A DNA stretch of 64,000 nt from Dyadobacter sp. UC 10 (GCF_008369915.1 NZ_VSRN01000001.1:6568501-6632500); one strand, 5' to 3'; positions 16,665 through 25,238 are shown, numbered from the stretch's first letter. Program-made: numbers and translations. The notes: generated by a model not told the origin, from the sequence alone.

Positions 16665-18230
16665 ATGGCATTAGTAGGCAGCATATTAAAGCGGGGCATT
16701 CATTACAGCAACATATTCGCTAACAGAAAGAAAGCATCGCTGCATCAACAGCAAAAGAAGACACTGGCCAAATTGCTCGCAAAAGCGCGGTACACGGAAT
16801 TCGGTGAGAAATTCAATTTCGACGAGCTTCTTTCTTCTATTCTTTTTGGTGAAAAAGGGGCGTTTTACGAGCTATACAAACGTTCGGTGCCGGTTTACGA
16901 CTATAATAAGATTTTCAGTGAATGGTGGCATAAATCGGTTAAAGGCGAAAAAGATGTTTGCTGGCCAGGGCAGATCAAGTATTACGCATTGAGCTCAGGC
17001 ACTTCAGAGGCGTCTACCAAGCATATTCCGGTGACTAAAGCGATGTCCCGGGCCATGCAAAAAACGAGTATCCGCCAGATCCTGTCACTCGGTAACTACA
17101 AAGACCTTCCCGACGATTTGTACGAAAAAGGATTCTTAATGCTCGGCGGAAGTACCAACCTCAACGATCAGGAAAAGCATTTCGAGGGCGATCTGAGTGG
17201 GATTCAGGCAAAACAGATCCCCTATTGGTTCCGTCCGTATTACAAGCCCGGTGAAAAAATCGCTGCCCAAAAAGACTGGGCGTTGAAGCTCGAAGAGATT
17301 ACCAAGCAGGCGCACGAGTGGGATATTGGTTTTGTAGTGGGCGTACCAGCCTGGATCCAGCTTTTAATGGAAAAGATCATTGACCATTATAAAGTCAAAA
17401 CGATTCACGATATCTGGCCCAACCTGCGCGTTTTTGGTCACGGCGGCGTCTCTTTTGAACCTTATCGAAAGGGATTTGAAAAGCTGCTGGCCAGACCATT
17501 GATCTACATTAATACCTACCTCGCCTCAGAAGGATTTATTGCTTATCAAACCCGTCCCGGCGCACAGGGAATGGAACTGGTGTGCGATAACGGTTTATTC
17601 TTTGAATTTATCCCGTTCACTCAGGAAAATTTCGATTCGGAAGGGACTTTGCAGGCTAACCCTGAAACGTTGATGATCGATCAGGTGGAGGAAGGCAAGG
17701 AATATGCGTTGCTGCTTTCCACATGCGCTGGAGCCTGGCGCTACCTGATCGGCGATACGGTGAAGTTTATTGATAAAACAAAAGGCGAAATTGTCATTAC
17801 CGGCCGGACCAAGCATTATCTCAGTCTCTGCGGCGAGCACCTTTCGGTAGATAATATGAACAAGGCGATCGACCTGGTTTCCGACGAAATGGGCTTAACC
17901 GTGAAAGAATTCACGGTGAGCGGCGTGGAGCACGGTACGATGTTCGCGCACCAATGGTATATCGGTGTAGAGGAAAAGGATGTGGATACGGAGCTCTTGA
18001 AAACTAAGCTGGACGCAAAATTATCTGAACTCAACGATGACTACGCGGTGGAACGGCGTCATGCATTGCAGGAAATATTCGTAAATGTGTTACCTAACCA
18101 GGTTTTTTACGACTGGATGAAATCAAAAGGTAAAATGGGCGGGCAGCATAAATTCCCCCGCGTTTTCAAAAACTTCCTGATCGACGATTGGAAAGGCTTC
18201 CTGAAAAGTCAGGGATATTCAGCTGAATAG
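16665..18230 (+). CDS. GH3-family acyl-adenylate/amido-synthetase-like protein
   Basis: 521 residues, matching the GH3 auxin-responsive promoter family. The three adenylation motifs are visible: YALSSGTSEASTKHIP (~107-122, ATP phosphate loop), INTYLASEGFIAYQ (~284-297) and WRYLIGDTVKF (~365-375). In plants GH3 enzymes adenylate jasmonate, auxin or benzoates and couple them to amino acids. Bacterial members, common in Bacteroidota, have no assigned substrate as far as I know. It lies 13 bp after surE and abuts the stop of the convergent lysE-type gene. The acyl substrate and amine acceptor cannot be inferred from context. Confidence 0.9.
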   Translation: MALVGSILKRGIHYSNIFANRKKASLHQQQKKTLAKLLAKARYTEFGEKFNFDELLSSILFGEKGAFYELYKRSVPVYDYNKIFSEWWHKSVKGEKDVCWPGQIKYYALSSGTSEASTKHIPVTKAMSRAMQKTSIRQILSLGNYKDLPDDLYEKGFLMLGGSTNLNDQEKHFEGDLSGIQAKQIPYWFRPYYKPGEKIAAQKDWALKLEEITKQAHEWDIGFVVGVPAWIQLLMEKIIDHYKVKTIHDIWPNLRVFGHGGVSFEPYRKGFEKLLARPLIYINTYLASEGFIAYQTRPGAQGMELVCDNGLFFEFIPFTQENFDSEGTLQANPETLMIDQVEEGKEYALLLSTCAGAWRYLIGDTVKFIDKTKGEIVITGRTKHYLSLCGEHLSVDNMNKAIDLVSDEMGLTVKEFTVSGVEHGTMFAHQWYIGVEEKDVDTELLKTKLDAKLSELNDDYAVERRHALQEIFVNVLPNQVFYDWMKSKGKMGGQHKFPRVFKNFLIDDWKGFLKSQGYSAE

Positions 18231-18845
18231 CTATTTTATGAAATTGGTATAAGCGATCTGACAGGCGATGAGAATAAAAACCACGCCTGTCACTTTGTTA
18301 AATACCGTCACGACCCGCGGCGTGAAAAGTCTTTTGAGCCGCTGCGCGGAGAATGCAATACCGCATTCCACCAAAAATACAGCCACCACGCTCGCCCCGA
18401 AGAAAAGTAACACCTGGTTCATATCGTAATGTAAGTTGGTCCGGATATAGGACGCAATCGTTACCCAGCTGATAAAATTCACGGGATTCAATCCATTTAA
18501 CAAAAAACCGGTAGTGAAATAGTAGACCAGGTTTCCAAGGCTGGTTTGCGGATAAGCGATCCTGGGTTGTCCTTTAATGAGGTTACTTAATCCCAGAATT
18601 ACGAGGAACACCACGCCGGCACCCGCCATATATTGTTTGAAATTGGGAATATCCGGGAGCAGTGCAGTCCCGAAAATGGCGAAGAAAACGAAGATAATAT
18701 CGCACACGAAAACGCCGAACGCGATCTTGACGCCAGTCCAGAACCCATTGTCAACACTGTTTTGCACCAGTGAGAAGAAAACAGTCCCAAAAGTCAGGCA
18801 CAATGCAATGCCGGTAAGCGTCCCGTAGAATAGCGATTCCAGCAT
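18231..18845 (-). CDS. LysE-family translocator
   Basis: 204 residues with six hydrophobic segments (~1-28, 40-62, 68-88, 115-138, 145-165, 180-203). The family pattern appears in the N-terminal GIALCLTFGTVFFSLVQNSV, and in FLLNGLNPVNFISWV (~110-124), which replaces the more common NPKA/L pattern with NPVNF. LysE/RhtB proteins export amino acids across the inner membrane. The start is 1 bp from the stop of the upstream NUDIX gene, so the two form an operon. Substrate unknown. Confidence 0.9.
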   Translation of the reverse strand: MLESLFYGTLTGIALCLTFGTVFFSLVQNSVDNGFWTGVKIAFGVFVCDIIFVFFAIFGTALLPDIPNFKQYMAGAGVVFLVILGLSNLIKGQPRIAYPQTSLGNLVYYFTTGFLLNGLNPVNFISWVTIASYIRTNLHYDMNQVLLFFGASVVAVFLVECGIAFSAQRLKRLFTPRVVTVFNKVTGVVFILIACQIAYTNFIK

Positions 18846-18846
18846 A

Positions 18847-19401
18847 TCAGATTCCCTTCAATCTGGCAGTCATCAGAATTGCGCAGACTGACAGGGAATC
18901 TGTGATCTCGGAGCGCATGACCATCTCCACAGCCTCGGCCAGCGGCACTTTCCTGACCTGCAGATCCTCCGTTTCTTCGGGTTCGGCCTCCTGCTGCGAA
19001 AGCTCTTCGGCTATATATAGGAACCCTTCTTCGTTTGTTGCAGAATTTGAAGTGTGAATACGGGCTAGTGTCGTCCATTTTGCGGCTACCAATCCGGTTT
19101 CCTCTTTGAGCTCACGTTTGGCAGCATCGAGTCCGTCGGCACCTAAAACGCCGCCGCCTTCCGGAATTTCCCAGGAATATTCGTCGATCGCATACCGATA
19201 TTGTCCGACCAGATAAATGTTCCCTTCTTCGTCCACAGGTATGACGCCAATCGCCTGATTCTTAAATTTTACCAACCCGTAAATGCCCTTGTTGCCGGAA
19301 GGATTGATCACGTCCCGGTGACTTAATTCGAGCCAGGCATTTTCATAGACAGTTTGAGACGAAAGTGTTTTCCAGTTATTTTCTGTGGACATAACCCGCA
19401 T
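18847..19401 (-). CDS. NUDIX hydrolase, ADP-ribose-pyrophosphatase type
   Basis: 184 residues. The NUDIX box is at ~78-100, where the core REL-x-EE-x-G (AAKRELKEETGL) is intact. The upstream glutamate of the G-x5-E-x7-REU pattern is Ala (VLGADGLDAAKREL), so the box departs from consensus at a position outside the main metal ligands. The preceding WEIPEGGG and following TSNSATNEEGFLYIAEEL fit ADP-ribose pyrophosphatase-like enzymes, which clear ADP-ribose and similar nucleotides. It is transcribed together with the LysE-type gene; the divergent neighbour is a CDF transporter 38 bp away. Confidence 0.9.
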   Translation of the reverse strand: MRVMSTENNWKTLSSQTVYENAWLELSHRDVINPSGNKGIYGLVKFKNQAIGVIPVDEEGNIYLVGQYRYAIDEYSWEIPEGGGVLGADGLDAAKRELKEETGLVAAKWTTLARIHTSNSATNEEGFLYIAEELSQQEAEPEETEDLQVRKVPLAEAVEMVMRSEITDSLSVCAILMTARLKGI

Positions 19402-19439
19402 TTTCTTAGTAATTTTAGGATCGGAATTTCAGATCCCAG

Positions 19440-20453
19440 ATGCAAATAAACCAAAATAAGCGCAAACAACGTCTCATACTGCTGTCTTTTATAGCCAGCA
19501 TTCTGCTGACAGGACTGAAATTTTTCGCTTACTATCTTACCTCTTCAAATGCGATTTTAAGCGACGCGCTGGAATCGATTATCAACGTAATCGCCAGCGG
19601 TTTTGCGTTTTACAGTATTTACCTTTCCGCCCAGCCCAAAGACAGAAATCACCCGTACGGGCATGGGAAAATTGAGTTTTTTTCAGCCGGATTCGAAGGT
19701 GCGCTCATCGTAATCGCTTCGCTGTTCATTATTATAGAGGCTATTCAGCGGCTCATGAATCCCGCCCCTATTCAGAATCTGCTGCAGGGATCAGGCTTTA
19801 TATTATTTACGATCCTTGTTAATACTATTATCGGCTACAAGCTGCTGACCGAGGGTAAAAAGGCAAATTCGCTGGCATTGATCGCAGACGGAAGGCATTT
19901 AATGTCGGACAGTATTAGCAGTATGGTGCTGATATTGAGCGTTGGGTTGATTATACTGACGGGATATGCCTGGATTGACAGCGTCGCTTCCCTGCTTTTC
20001 GGGGTATTTCTGGCATATAACGGTTTGCAGCTAGCCAGTAAATCAGTCGCAGGCTTGATGGACGCGACAGACGAAATATTGCTGGAAAAAGTGGTGCAAA
20101 CGTTAAAGACGAACAAGAAACCGGACTGGATCGACGTTCACAACCTGCGCGTGCAGCAATATGGTTCTGATCTGCATATAGACTGCCATCTGACGCTGCC
20201 CTATTACTGGGAACTTCAGAAAGTGCACGAAACAATTCATAACTTTGAAAATACCCTGAAAAGTAACCACACAGGCGAGACGGAGATTTTCGTTCATGCC
20301 GATCCCTGCCTGTTTCAATGCTGCTATTTTTGCAGGATCGACGATTGCCCGGTACGCCAGCACGCTTTTGTGCAGGACATTGAGTGGGATTCGGCGAAGC
20401 TGGTGAAGAATGAAAAGCTCTATACAGAGGCCAAGATCAATATTCAAGAATAA
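19440..20453 (+). CDS. Cation diffusion facilitator (CDF) transporter
   Basis: 337 residues: six membrane helices in the first ~215 residues, then a cytoplasmic ferredoxin-like domain. Metal-site motifs are SDALESIINVIAS (~38-50, TM2) and DGRHLMSDSISSMV (~149-162, TM5), with the histidine-bearing HPYGHGKIEFFSA (~71-83) loop. It is unusual in a Cys-rich C-terminus (CLFQCCYFCRIDDCP, ~289-304), absent from E. coli FieF/ZitB and probably a metal-sensing or binding patch. It exports divalent cations (Zn, Fe, Mn or Co) in exchange for protons; specificity is unresolved. Confidence 0.93.
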   Translation: MQINQNKRKQRLILLSFIASILLTGLKFFAYYLTSSNAILSDALESIINVIASGFAFYSIYLSAQPKDRNHPYGHGKIEFFSAGFEGALIVIASLFIIIEAIQRLMNPAPIQNLLQGSGFILFTILVNTIIGYKLLTEGKKANSLALIADGRHLMSDSISSMVLILSVGLIILTGYAWIDSVASLLFGVFLAYNGLQLASKSVAGLMDATDEILLEKVVQTLKTNKKPDWIDVHNLRVQQYGSDLHIDCHLTLPYYWELQKVHETIHNFENTLKSNHTGETEIFVHADPCLFQCCYFCRIDDCPVRQHAFVQDIEWDSAKLVKNEKLYTEAKINIQE

Positions 20454-20478
20454 ACTTTTAATCTAAATTCTACCAAAA

Positions 20479-21402
20479 ATGTACGTTTCACGACGCGATT
20501 TTCTTAAACAGGCAGGAGCGACTGCGCTTGCTGCAACCACCTTTACCGATCTTTTTGCTGCTGAGCCTGCCAAGAAGCTTTGGTTTGACATTTCCCTCGC
20601 TGAATGGTCACTTCACAAAGAATTGTTTGCCAAAAAACTGACAAACATGGACTTCCCGGAACTGGCTAAGAAAGAATTCGGAATATCGATTGTGGAGTAT
20701 GTAAACCAGTTTTTTAAAGACAAAGCTGAGGACAAAACCTACCTGAATGATCTAATAAAAAGACAAAAAGACAACGGTGTCACAGCGCACCTGATCATGA
20801 TCGACGGCGAAGGCGGATTGGGCGAACTGGACGCTGCGGTTCGTAACAAAGCAGTTGAAAACCATTACAAGTGGGTTGAGGCGGCTAAGTATCTCGGCTG
20901 CAAGACCATCCGTGTGAATGCGTTCGGAAAGGGTTCAGACGAAGAAATTGCCAAAGCGGCGGTTGAAGGTTTGGGTAAACTGGGAGAGTTTGCAAAGAAA
21001 ACAGGGATCAATGTGATCGTTGAAAACCATGGCGGCTCATCCTCAAACGGCCAGTGGCTGTCTGGCGTGATGAAGCAGGTAAATTTGAAAAACGTTGGTA
21101 CCCTACCCGATTTCGGTAATTTCTGTATCAAGAGAAAAGCCGGTGGGTGTGAAGAATCTTACGACAGATACCAGGGCACGAAAGAATTAATGCCTTTCGC
21201 AAAAGGTGTGAGCGCAAAAACTTACGATTTCGACGAAAAAGGGAACTGTATCGAAACAGATTATACCAAGATCCTAAAAATCGTTAAAGACGCAGGTTTC
21301 AAGGGCATCGCAGGAATCGAATACGAAGGAAGTAAGCTTTCGGAACGTGAAGGTATTAAGGCCACGAAAGCGTTGTTGGAAAGAGTGGGACCGATGGTTT
21401 AG
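20479..21402 (+). CDS. Tat-exported sugar phosphate isomerase/epimerase-family TIM barrel
   Basis: 307 residues. An SRRDFLK twin-arginine motif at residues 4-10 is followed by a hydrophobic stretch and Ala-rich cleavage region (~DLFAA). The mature protein is a xylose-isomerase-like TIM barrel: LAEWSLHKELF (~40), MIDGEGGLGELD (metal-facing strand), VIVENHGGSSSNGQW (~175-189, conserved Glu and His) and GIAGIEYEGSKLSEREG (~280-296, late metal Glu). Such exported barrels in Bacteroidota commonly accompany Gfo/Idh oxidoreductases in sugar processing. It stands alone here, with a repeat-filled convergent junction downstream. Substrate unknown. Confidence 0.9.
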   Translation: MYVSRRDFLKQAGATALAATTFTDLFAAEPAKKLWFDISLAEWSLHKELFAKKLTNMDFPELAKKEFGISIVEYVNQFFKDKAEDKTYLNDLIKRQKDNGVTAHLIMIDGEGGLGELDAAVRNKAVENHYKWVEAAKYLGCKTIRVNAFGKGSDEEIAKAAVEGLGKLGEFAKKTGINVIVENHGGSSSNGQWLSGVMKQVNLKNVGTLPDFGNFCIKRKAGGCEESYDRYQGTKELMPFAKGVSAKTYDFDEKGNCIETDYTKILKIVKDAGFKGIAGIEYEGSKLSEREGIKATKALLERVGPMV

Positions 21403-21404
21403 GG

Positions 21405-21503
21405 AGTAGTCATTGATTGTCATTTATAGTCATTGAGTCATTCGTTGCATTTTACACTAAAACAACAAATGACCTAATGACTACAAATGACTTAATAATT
21501 ATT
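21405..21503. repeat. CATTnATTGT decamer repeats in inverted arms
   Basis: The left arm (21408-21447) is a degenerate run of GTCATTnAT-type units. The right arm (about 21464-21495) carries the complement (AACAAATGACCTAATGACTA). The arms can pair into a hairpin of ~35 bp with mismatches and a ~20-nt loop. It fills the junction of two convergent genes and is the same family as 34672-34840. It may serve as a bidirectional terminator (inference). Confidence 0.75.
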
Positions 21504-21507
21504 TTTT

Positions 21508-22197
21508 TCACATCCCCAAATAACTCAAAAACTCCTTCTTAGTCGTCTCATTTTCAAACTTCCCACCGTAGTAGGCAGTGACTGTGGAGCTGCCTGAATC
21601 TCTGATGCCGCGCGACTGGACGCACATGTGCTGGGCGTCGATTACCACGGCTACATCCTCGGTCTGCAAGGCTTGTTTTAATTCATTGGCGATCTGAACG
21701 GTCAGCCTTTCCTGAACCTGCGGGCGTTTAGAATAGTATTCCACAATCCGGTTCAGTTTCGAAAGTCCGATCACTTTACCACTTGAAATGTAGGCCACGT
21801 GCGCCTTTCCGTAGATAGGGACAAAATGGTGCTCGCAGTTGGAGAATACCGAAATATCCTTTTCGACCAGCATCTGGTCATATTTGTATTTATTGTCAAA
21901 AAGCGTGACCGCAGGTTTGTTTTTTGGATCCAGTCCGCTAAAAACCTCCTGGATAAACATCTTGGCCACCCTTTTTGGAGTTCCTTTGAGGCTGTCATCG
22001 GTCATGTCCAGGCCCATTATTTCCATAATATGCCTGAAATGTTTTTCGATCAATTCCATTTTGACCTCATCCTCCATGGCAAAAGCATCCTTTCGAAGCG
22101 GTGTTTCGATGGAGTTAAATACGTGATCGTCACCAATTTCTTCCAAATCCAAAAGATCAGTTGGCGGGATATTCGACAAAGTTCCGTTCGGTTTCAT
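21508..22197 (-). CDS. folE: GTP cyclohydrolase I
   Basis: 229 residues. The C-terminal ~180 residues are the full GCHI domain: the zinc ligands C and H in VFSNCEHHFVPIYGKAHVAY, the GLSKLNRIVEYYSKRPQVQE signature, and the second zinc cysteine in DAQHMCVQSRGI. The ~45-residue N-terminal extension is poorly conserved in GCHI enzymes generally. It converts GTP to 7,8-dihydroneopterin triphosphate. The chosen ATG at 22197 makes the gene overlap the upstream PTPS gene by 41 bp; an internal start at a later Met is possible. Tight coupling to a pyruvoyl-tetrahydropterin synthase suggests a dedicated pterin route. Confidence 0.96.
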   Translation of the reverse strand: MKPNGTLSNIPPTDLLDLEEIGDDHVFNSIETPLRKDAFAMEDEVKMELIEKHFRHIMEIMGLDMTDDSLKGTPKRVAKMFIQEVFSGLDPKNKPAVTLFDNKYKYDQMLVEKDISVFSNCEHHFVPIYGKAHVAYISSGKVIGLSKLNRIVEYYSKRPQVQERLTVQIANELKQALQTEDVAVVIDAQHMCVQSRGIRDSGSSTVTAYYGGKFENETTKKEFLSYLGM

Positions 22198-22573
22198 ATA
22201 ATCTGATTTTCAGGTCGAGCCCTGAATCAATTTTTGGTCTTAAAATGGAGTAAATAACGATTGCTATATTTTCAGCAGAAGGGTTGAGGGACTTGAATTC
22301 TGCTACATCAAGGTTCAGGTTTTTATGGTCAAACCTGTCGATCACAAATTCTTTCAATATCTCACTAAGTACTTTCATATCAATCACATAACCAGTTTCG
22401 GGATTAACCGCTCCTGTCACCTGAATGATCAGCTCATAGTTGTGGCCGTGAAAATTGGGATTGTTGCATTTACCGAAAACAGCAGCATTCTTTTCGTCAG
22501 ACCATTCGGGGTTATGAAGACGATGAGCCGCATTGAAATGCTCCTTTCGGAACACAGCCACCTTTTGCACCAT
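22157..22573 (-). CDS. 6-pyruvoyl-tetrahydropterin synthase-family protein
   Basis: 138 residues from the ATG at 22573; a GTG four codons earlier was rejected. Zinc ligands are H17 (FNAAHRL), H42 and H44. The catalytic cysteine C36 sits in GKCNNPNFHGHNY, almost identical to the mammalian PTPS motif (CNNPNGHGHNY) and unlike the shorter C-x3-HGH spacing of typical QueD. DRFDHKNLN (~86-94) and YETERNFVEY carry the catalytic His and the pterin-anchoring Glu. The product could be 6-pyruvoyl-tetrahydropterin or carboxy-tetrahydropterin (queuosine route). The motif favours the former, but the sequence alone is not decisive. It is the upstream partner of folE. Confidence 0.9.
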   Translation of the reverse strand: MVQKVAVFRKEHFNAAHRLHNPEWSDEKNAAVFGKCNNPNFHGHNYELIIQVTGAVNPETGYVIDMKVLSEILKEFVIDRFDHKNLNLDVAEFKSLNPSAENIAIVIYSILRPKIDSGLDLKIRLYETERNFVEYPAN

Positions 22574-22916
22574 ATTGTAGATCACTTAAATTGATAATCA
22601 CTTTAAATGTCGTAACAAAGTATGTGTCCAACACATTTAAAGCTTCGAGCCTGCGTGAAATGCTCATCGGAGTCACTTGCTTTGGATTAACCACATTTCC
22701 GGATAAAATGTTCACACCAATGCAAATTCATCAGAACTGTAATTGAAAGTGACCGGATTTTTTTAAATCGTAAAAAAATTAAAAAACTGCTTAATGCGTG
22801 TAAATTGCGGCGAAACGCAGAATAAAGAGCGCCTTAATTGCGAATATGCAGTATTGTATACAAAAAGTTTAATTTATTACCGATAAACCCTGGACAACCA
22901 ATTAATCCTTATTTAA
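22574..22916. other. 343-bp divergent intergenic region, PTPS/folE versus sugar permease
   Basis: AT-rich and non-coding. Short open frames are present but none has a recognisable domain. I see a poly-A/T tract around 22769-22796 and no clear TTG/TAnnTTTG pair for either gene, nor a riboswitch fold I can name. Confidence 0.5.
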
Positions 22917-24143
22917 ATGAGCAAAAAAAATAGCTACCTGATGCCCCTACTGATCATTGGCGTCATTTTCTTTATTATGGGTTTTGTCACCTGGGTCAAC
23001 GGAACGCTGATCAGTTTCTTCAAAAAGGCATTTTCGCTCGACAATACAAGTTCTTACCTCGTCACATTTGCATTCTTTATTTCCTATACATTGATGGCGA
23101 TTCCGTCGTCCATGGTTCTGAAAAAAACAGGGTTCAAAAACGGAATGTCACTCGCCCTGCTGGTCATGGCAGCTGGTACTCTGATATTTATTCCCGCCGC
23201 TTCCATGGCGTCTTACGGATTATTTCTCGTCGGTCTGTTTACGATTGGTATTGGTCTGACTGTCTTGCAAACTGCCTCAAACCCTTACGTTACGATCCTG
23301 GGCCCCCGCGAAAGTGCTGCCCAGCGCATCAGTATTATGGGTATCGCCAACAAAACAGCCGGCGTCATCAGCCAGCTGATATTCGGGCAATTGCTGCTGG
23401 CAGGCGCTTCTTCCATTGACCCGAAAGATGAACTGGACAAAGTCGTTACCCCCTATATCGTGCTGACGCTCGTTCTCGTCGCAACTGCTATCATGATCCG
23501 CCTTTCAAAAGGATTGGTAGAAGTGAGCGAAGAGGAAGAAGAGCCGGTGATAAGCCCGTCGTCTCAGGTGGTTGCAAATAAGACCAGTGTGCTGCAATTT
23601 CCTAACCTTGTCATGGGTGTGATTGCACTGTTCTGTTATGTGGGTGTAGAGGTAATTGCAGGAGATACGATCATCAGTTATGGTATAGACCTTGGTTTTG
23701 CGGAAGAAGAAGCGAGGCTGTTTGGTACCTATACATTATATGGTATGATGTTCGGTTACATTCTGGGTGTGGTATTGATTCCGAAGTACGTTTCTCAGCA
23801 GGCATACCTTAAATTCTGCGCGATATTAGGCGTAATCGTCACGGTGGTGGCGGTAATGTCCACGGGCTTCACTTCGGTGCTTTGCATTGCGGTGCTCGGT
23901 TTTGCGAATGCGGTCATCTGGCCGGCATTATGGCCATTATCGCTCAGCGGACTGGGTAAATTCACAAAAACTGCCTCAGCGCTATTGGTAATGGGTATTT
24001 CCGGCGGCGCTATTCTCCCGCTGGTTTACGGCGGCGTTGCCGACTCGATCGGCAGCACCCAGCAGGCTTACTGGATCATGCTTCCGCTCTACCTGTTTAT
24101 TCTCTATTTCGGCCTGTTTGGTCACAAAAAGAAAAGCTGGTAA
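22917..24143 (+). CDS. Sugar:proton symporter of the FucP/GluP MFS family
   Basis: 408 residues with 12 predicted membrane segments. The N-terminal MGFVTWVNGTLISFFKKAF (~21-39) is the signature of the fucose permease/glucose-galactose transporter family. Further family motifs are LQTASNPYVTILGP (~118-131), GDTIISYGIDLGF (~249-261) and NAVIWPALWPLSLSGLGKFT (~323-342). It brings a hexose or deoxyhexose through the inner membrane with H+ (or Na+). A GHMP kinase gene starts 3 bp after the stop, so import and phosphorylation of one sugar are likely coupled. No fucose isomerase, aldolase or galactose-1-phosphate uridylyltransferase is nearby, so the sugar is not resolved. Confidence 0.92.
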   Translation: MSKKNSYLMPLLIIGVIFFIMGFVTWVNGTLISFFKKAFSLDNTSSYLVTFAFFISYTLMAIPSSMVLKKTGFKNGMSLALLVMAAGTLIFIPAASMASYGLFLVGLFTIGIGLTVLQTASNPYVTILGPRESAAQRISIMGIANKTAGVISQLIFGQLLLAGASSIDPKDELDKVVTPYIVLTLVLVATAIMIRLSKGLVEVSEEEEEPVISPSSQVVANKTSVLQFPNLVMGVIALFCYVGVEVIAGDTIISYGIDLGFAEEEARLFGTYTLYGMMFGYILGVVLIPKYVSQQAYLKFCAILGVIVTVVAVMSTGFTSVLCIAVLGFANAVIWPALWPLSLSGLGKFTKTASALLVMGISGGAILPLVYGGVADSIGSTQQAYWIMLPLYLFILYFGLFGHKKKSW

Positions 24144-24146
24144 CTA

Positions 24147-25238
24147 ATGAGGATTTCCACCCCCGGCCGCATTTGTCTTTTTGGTGAACATCAGGATTAT
24201 CTCGGACTGCCAGTCATAGCAGCGGCGATTTCGCGCAGAATAGGTATAGAAGGCACTTACCGGAATGACCAAAAAGTAATTCTGCATCTACCGGACCTTG
24301 GATTACGAGAGGAATTTTCGCTCTCGGATACTTTTCCCTATGTCATCCAGCGCGATTATTTCCGCAGTACTATCAATGTATTGAAACGTAAAGGATTGGT
24401 TTTTTCGAGAGGGTTTGAATGTACCATACATGGCAATATTCCGATCAACTCAGGTACTTCAAGTTCATCGGCGCTGATCGTTTCCTGGGCTCATTTTCTG
24501 GATAAAATGAGTGACAACCCGGTTAATTTTTCTCAAAAGGAGCTCGGTGAAATAGCGAATGCAGCAGAAGTGCTTGAATTTGGTGAACCGGGAGGTATGA
24601 TGGACCATTATTCTACTGCTATCGGAAATGTGATCTATCTTGAATCTACGCCTGAAATCAGGGTTGAGACGTTGACGCCAAAACTTGGCGCTTTCGTGCT
24701 GGGCGATTCTTTGGAACCGAAAGACACATTGGGTATCCTGGCAAGGTGCCGTTTTGGAATGGAAGATGTGATTAAGAAAGTAACTTCTTTTAATCCGCAA
24801 TTTTCTATTTTCAGCACGCCGACTGAGCATTTGACAGACTACCAGAATATCCTTTCAGATGACGAAATGGGCCTTTTGAAAGCGAATATCGACGACCGGG
24901 ATATTTTGCTAGAGGGGAAATTATTATTGAGCAAAAATATCGAGGGCGCTGTTGATCGGTCATTTGACGAAGACTTCGGTAATTTGCTTTACAGGCACTA
25001 CAAAAATCTCCGCGACTACAAACGGACTTCAACGCCTAAAATCGAAAAAATGATGGATGCGGCATTGCAGGCTGGCGCGCTGGGCGGGAAAATAAATGGC
25101 TCTGGCGGCGGAGGATGCATGTTCGTTTACGCTCCCCAAAAGGCCGAAGAAGTAGCAGAAGCAATTGAAAGAGAAGGCGGTAAGAGCTATATTATTACGG
25201 TAGATTCAGGAACTATACTGGAAGACGCGCAACCCTAA
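24147..25238 (+). CDS. GHMP-family sugar kinase, galactokinase-like
   Basis: 363 residues. Motif 1, STPGRICLFGEHQDYLGLPV (~4-23), is a variant of the galactokinase signature. Motif 2 (ATP loop) is PINSGTSSSSALIVSW (~103-118), and motif 3 is GGKINGSGGGGCMFVYAP (~311-328). A catalytic Asp lies in the EPGGMMDHYSTAIGN region (~150-165). The product should be a sugar-1-phosphate, but the first motif departs from true GalK (LIGEHTDYNGG), so L-arabino-, fuco-, glucurono- or galactokinase activity are all open. It follows the MFS permease after 3 bp and clearly shares its transcript. Confidence 0.88.
   Translation: MRISTPGRICLFGEHQDYLGLPVIAAAISRRIGIEGTYRNDQKVILHLPDLGLREEFSLSDTFPYVIQRDYFRSTINVLKRKGLVFSRGFECTIHGNIPINSGTSSSSALIVSWAHFLDKMSDNPVNFSQKELGEIANAAEVLEFGEPGGMMDHYSTAIGNVIYLESTPEIRVETLTPKLGAFVLGDSLEPKDTLGILARCRFGMEDVIKKVTSFNPQFSIFSTPTEHLTDYQNILSDDEMGLLKANIDDRDILLEGKLLLSKNIEGAVDRSFDEDFGNLLYRHYKNLRDYKRTSTPKIEKMMDAALQAGALGGKINGSGGGGCMFVYAPQKAEEVAEAIEREGGKSYIITVDSGTILEDAQP

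Noticed and set aside
18847..19401. Inactive NUDIX enzyme because one consensus Glu is Ala
   Set aside because: The metal-binding core REL-x-EE is intact; the changed position is variable in some ADP-ribose pyrophosphatases.
22512..22715. 67-codon minus-strand frame upstream of the PTPS gene
   Set aside because: Ends inside the PTPS coding region in another frame; the N-terminus has no signal or known motif.
22574..22916. Riboswitch upstream of the folE/PTPS genes
   Set aside because: No recognisable THF or preQ1 aptamer core could be traced; only AT-rich sequence.
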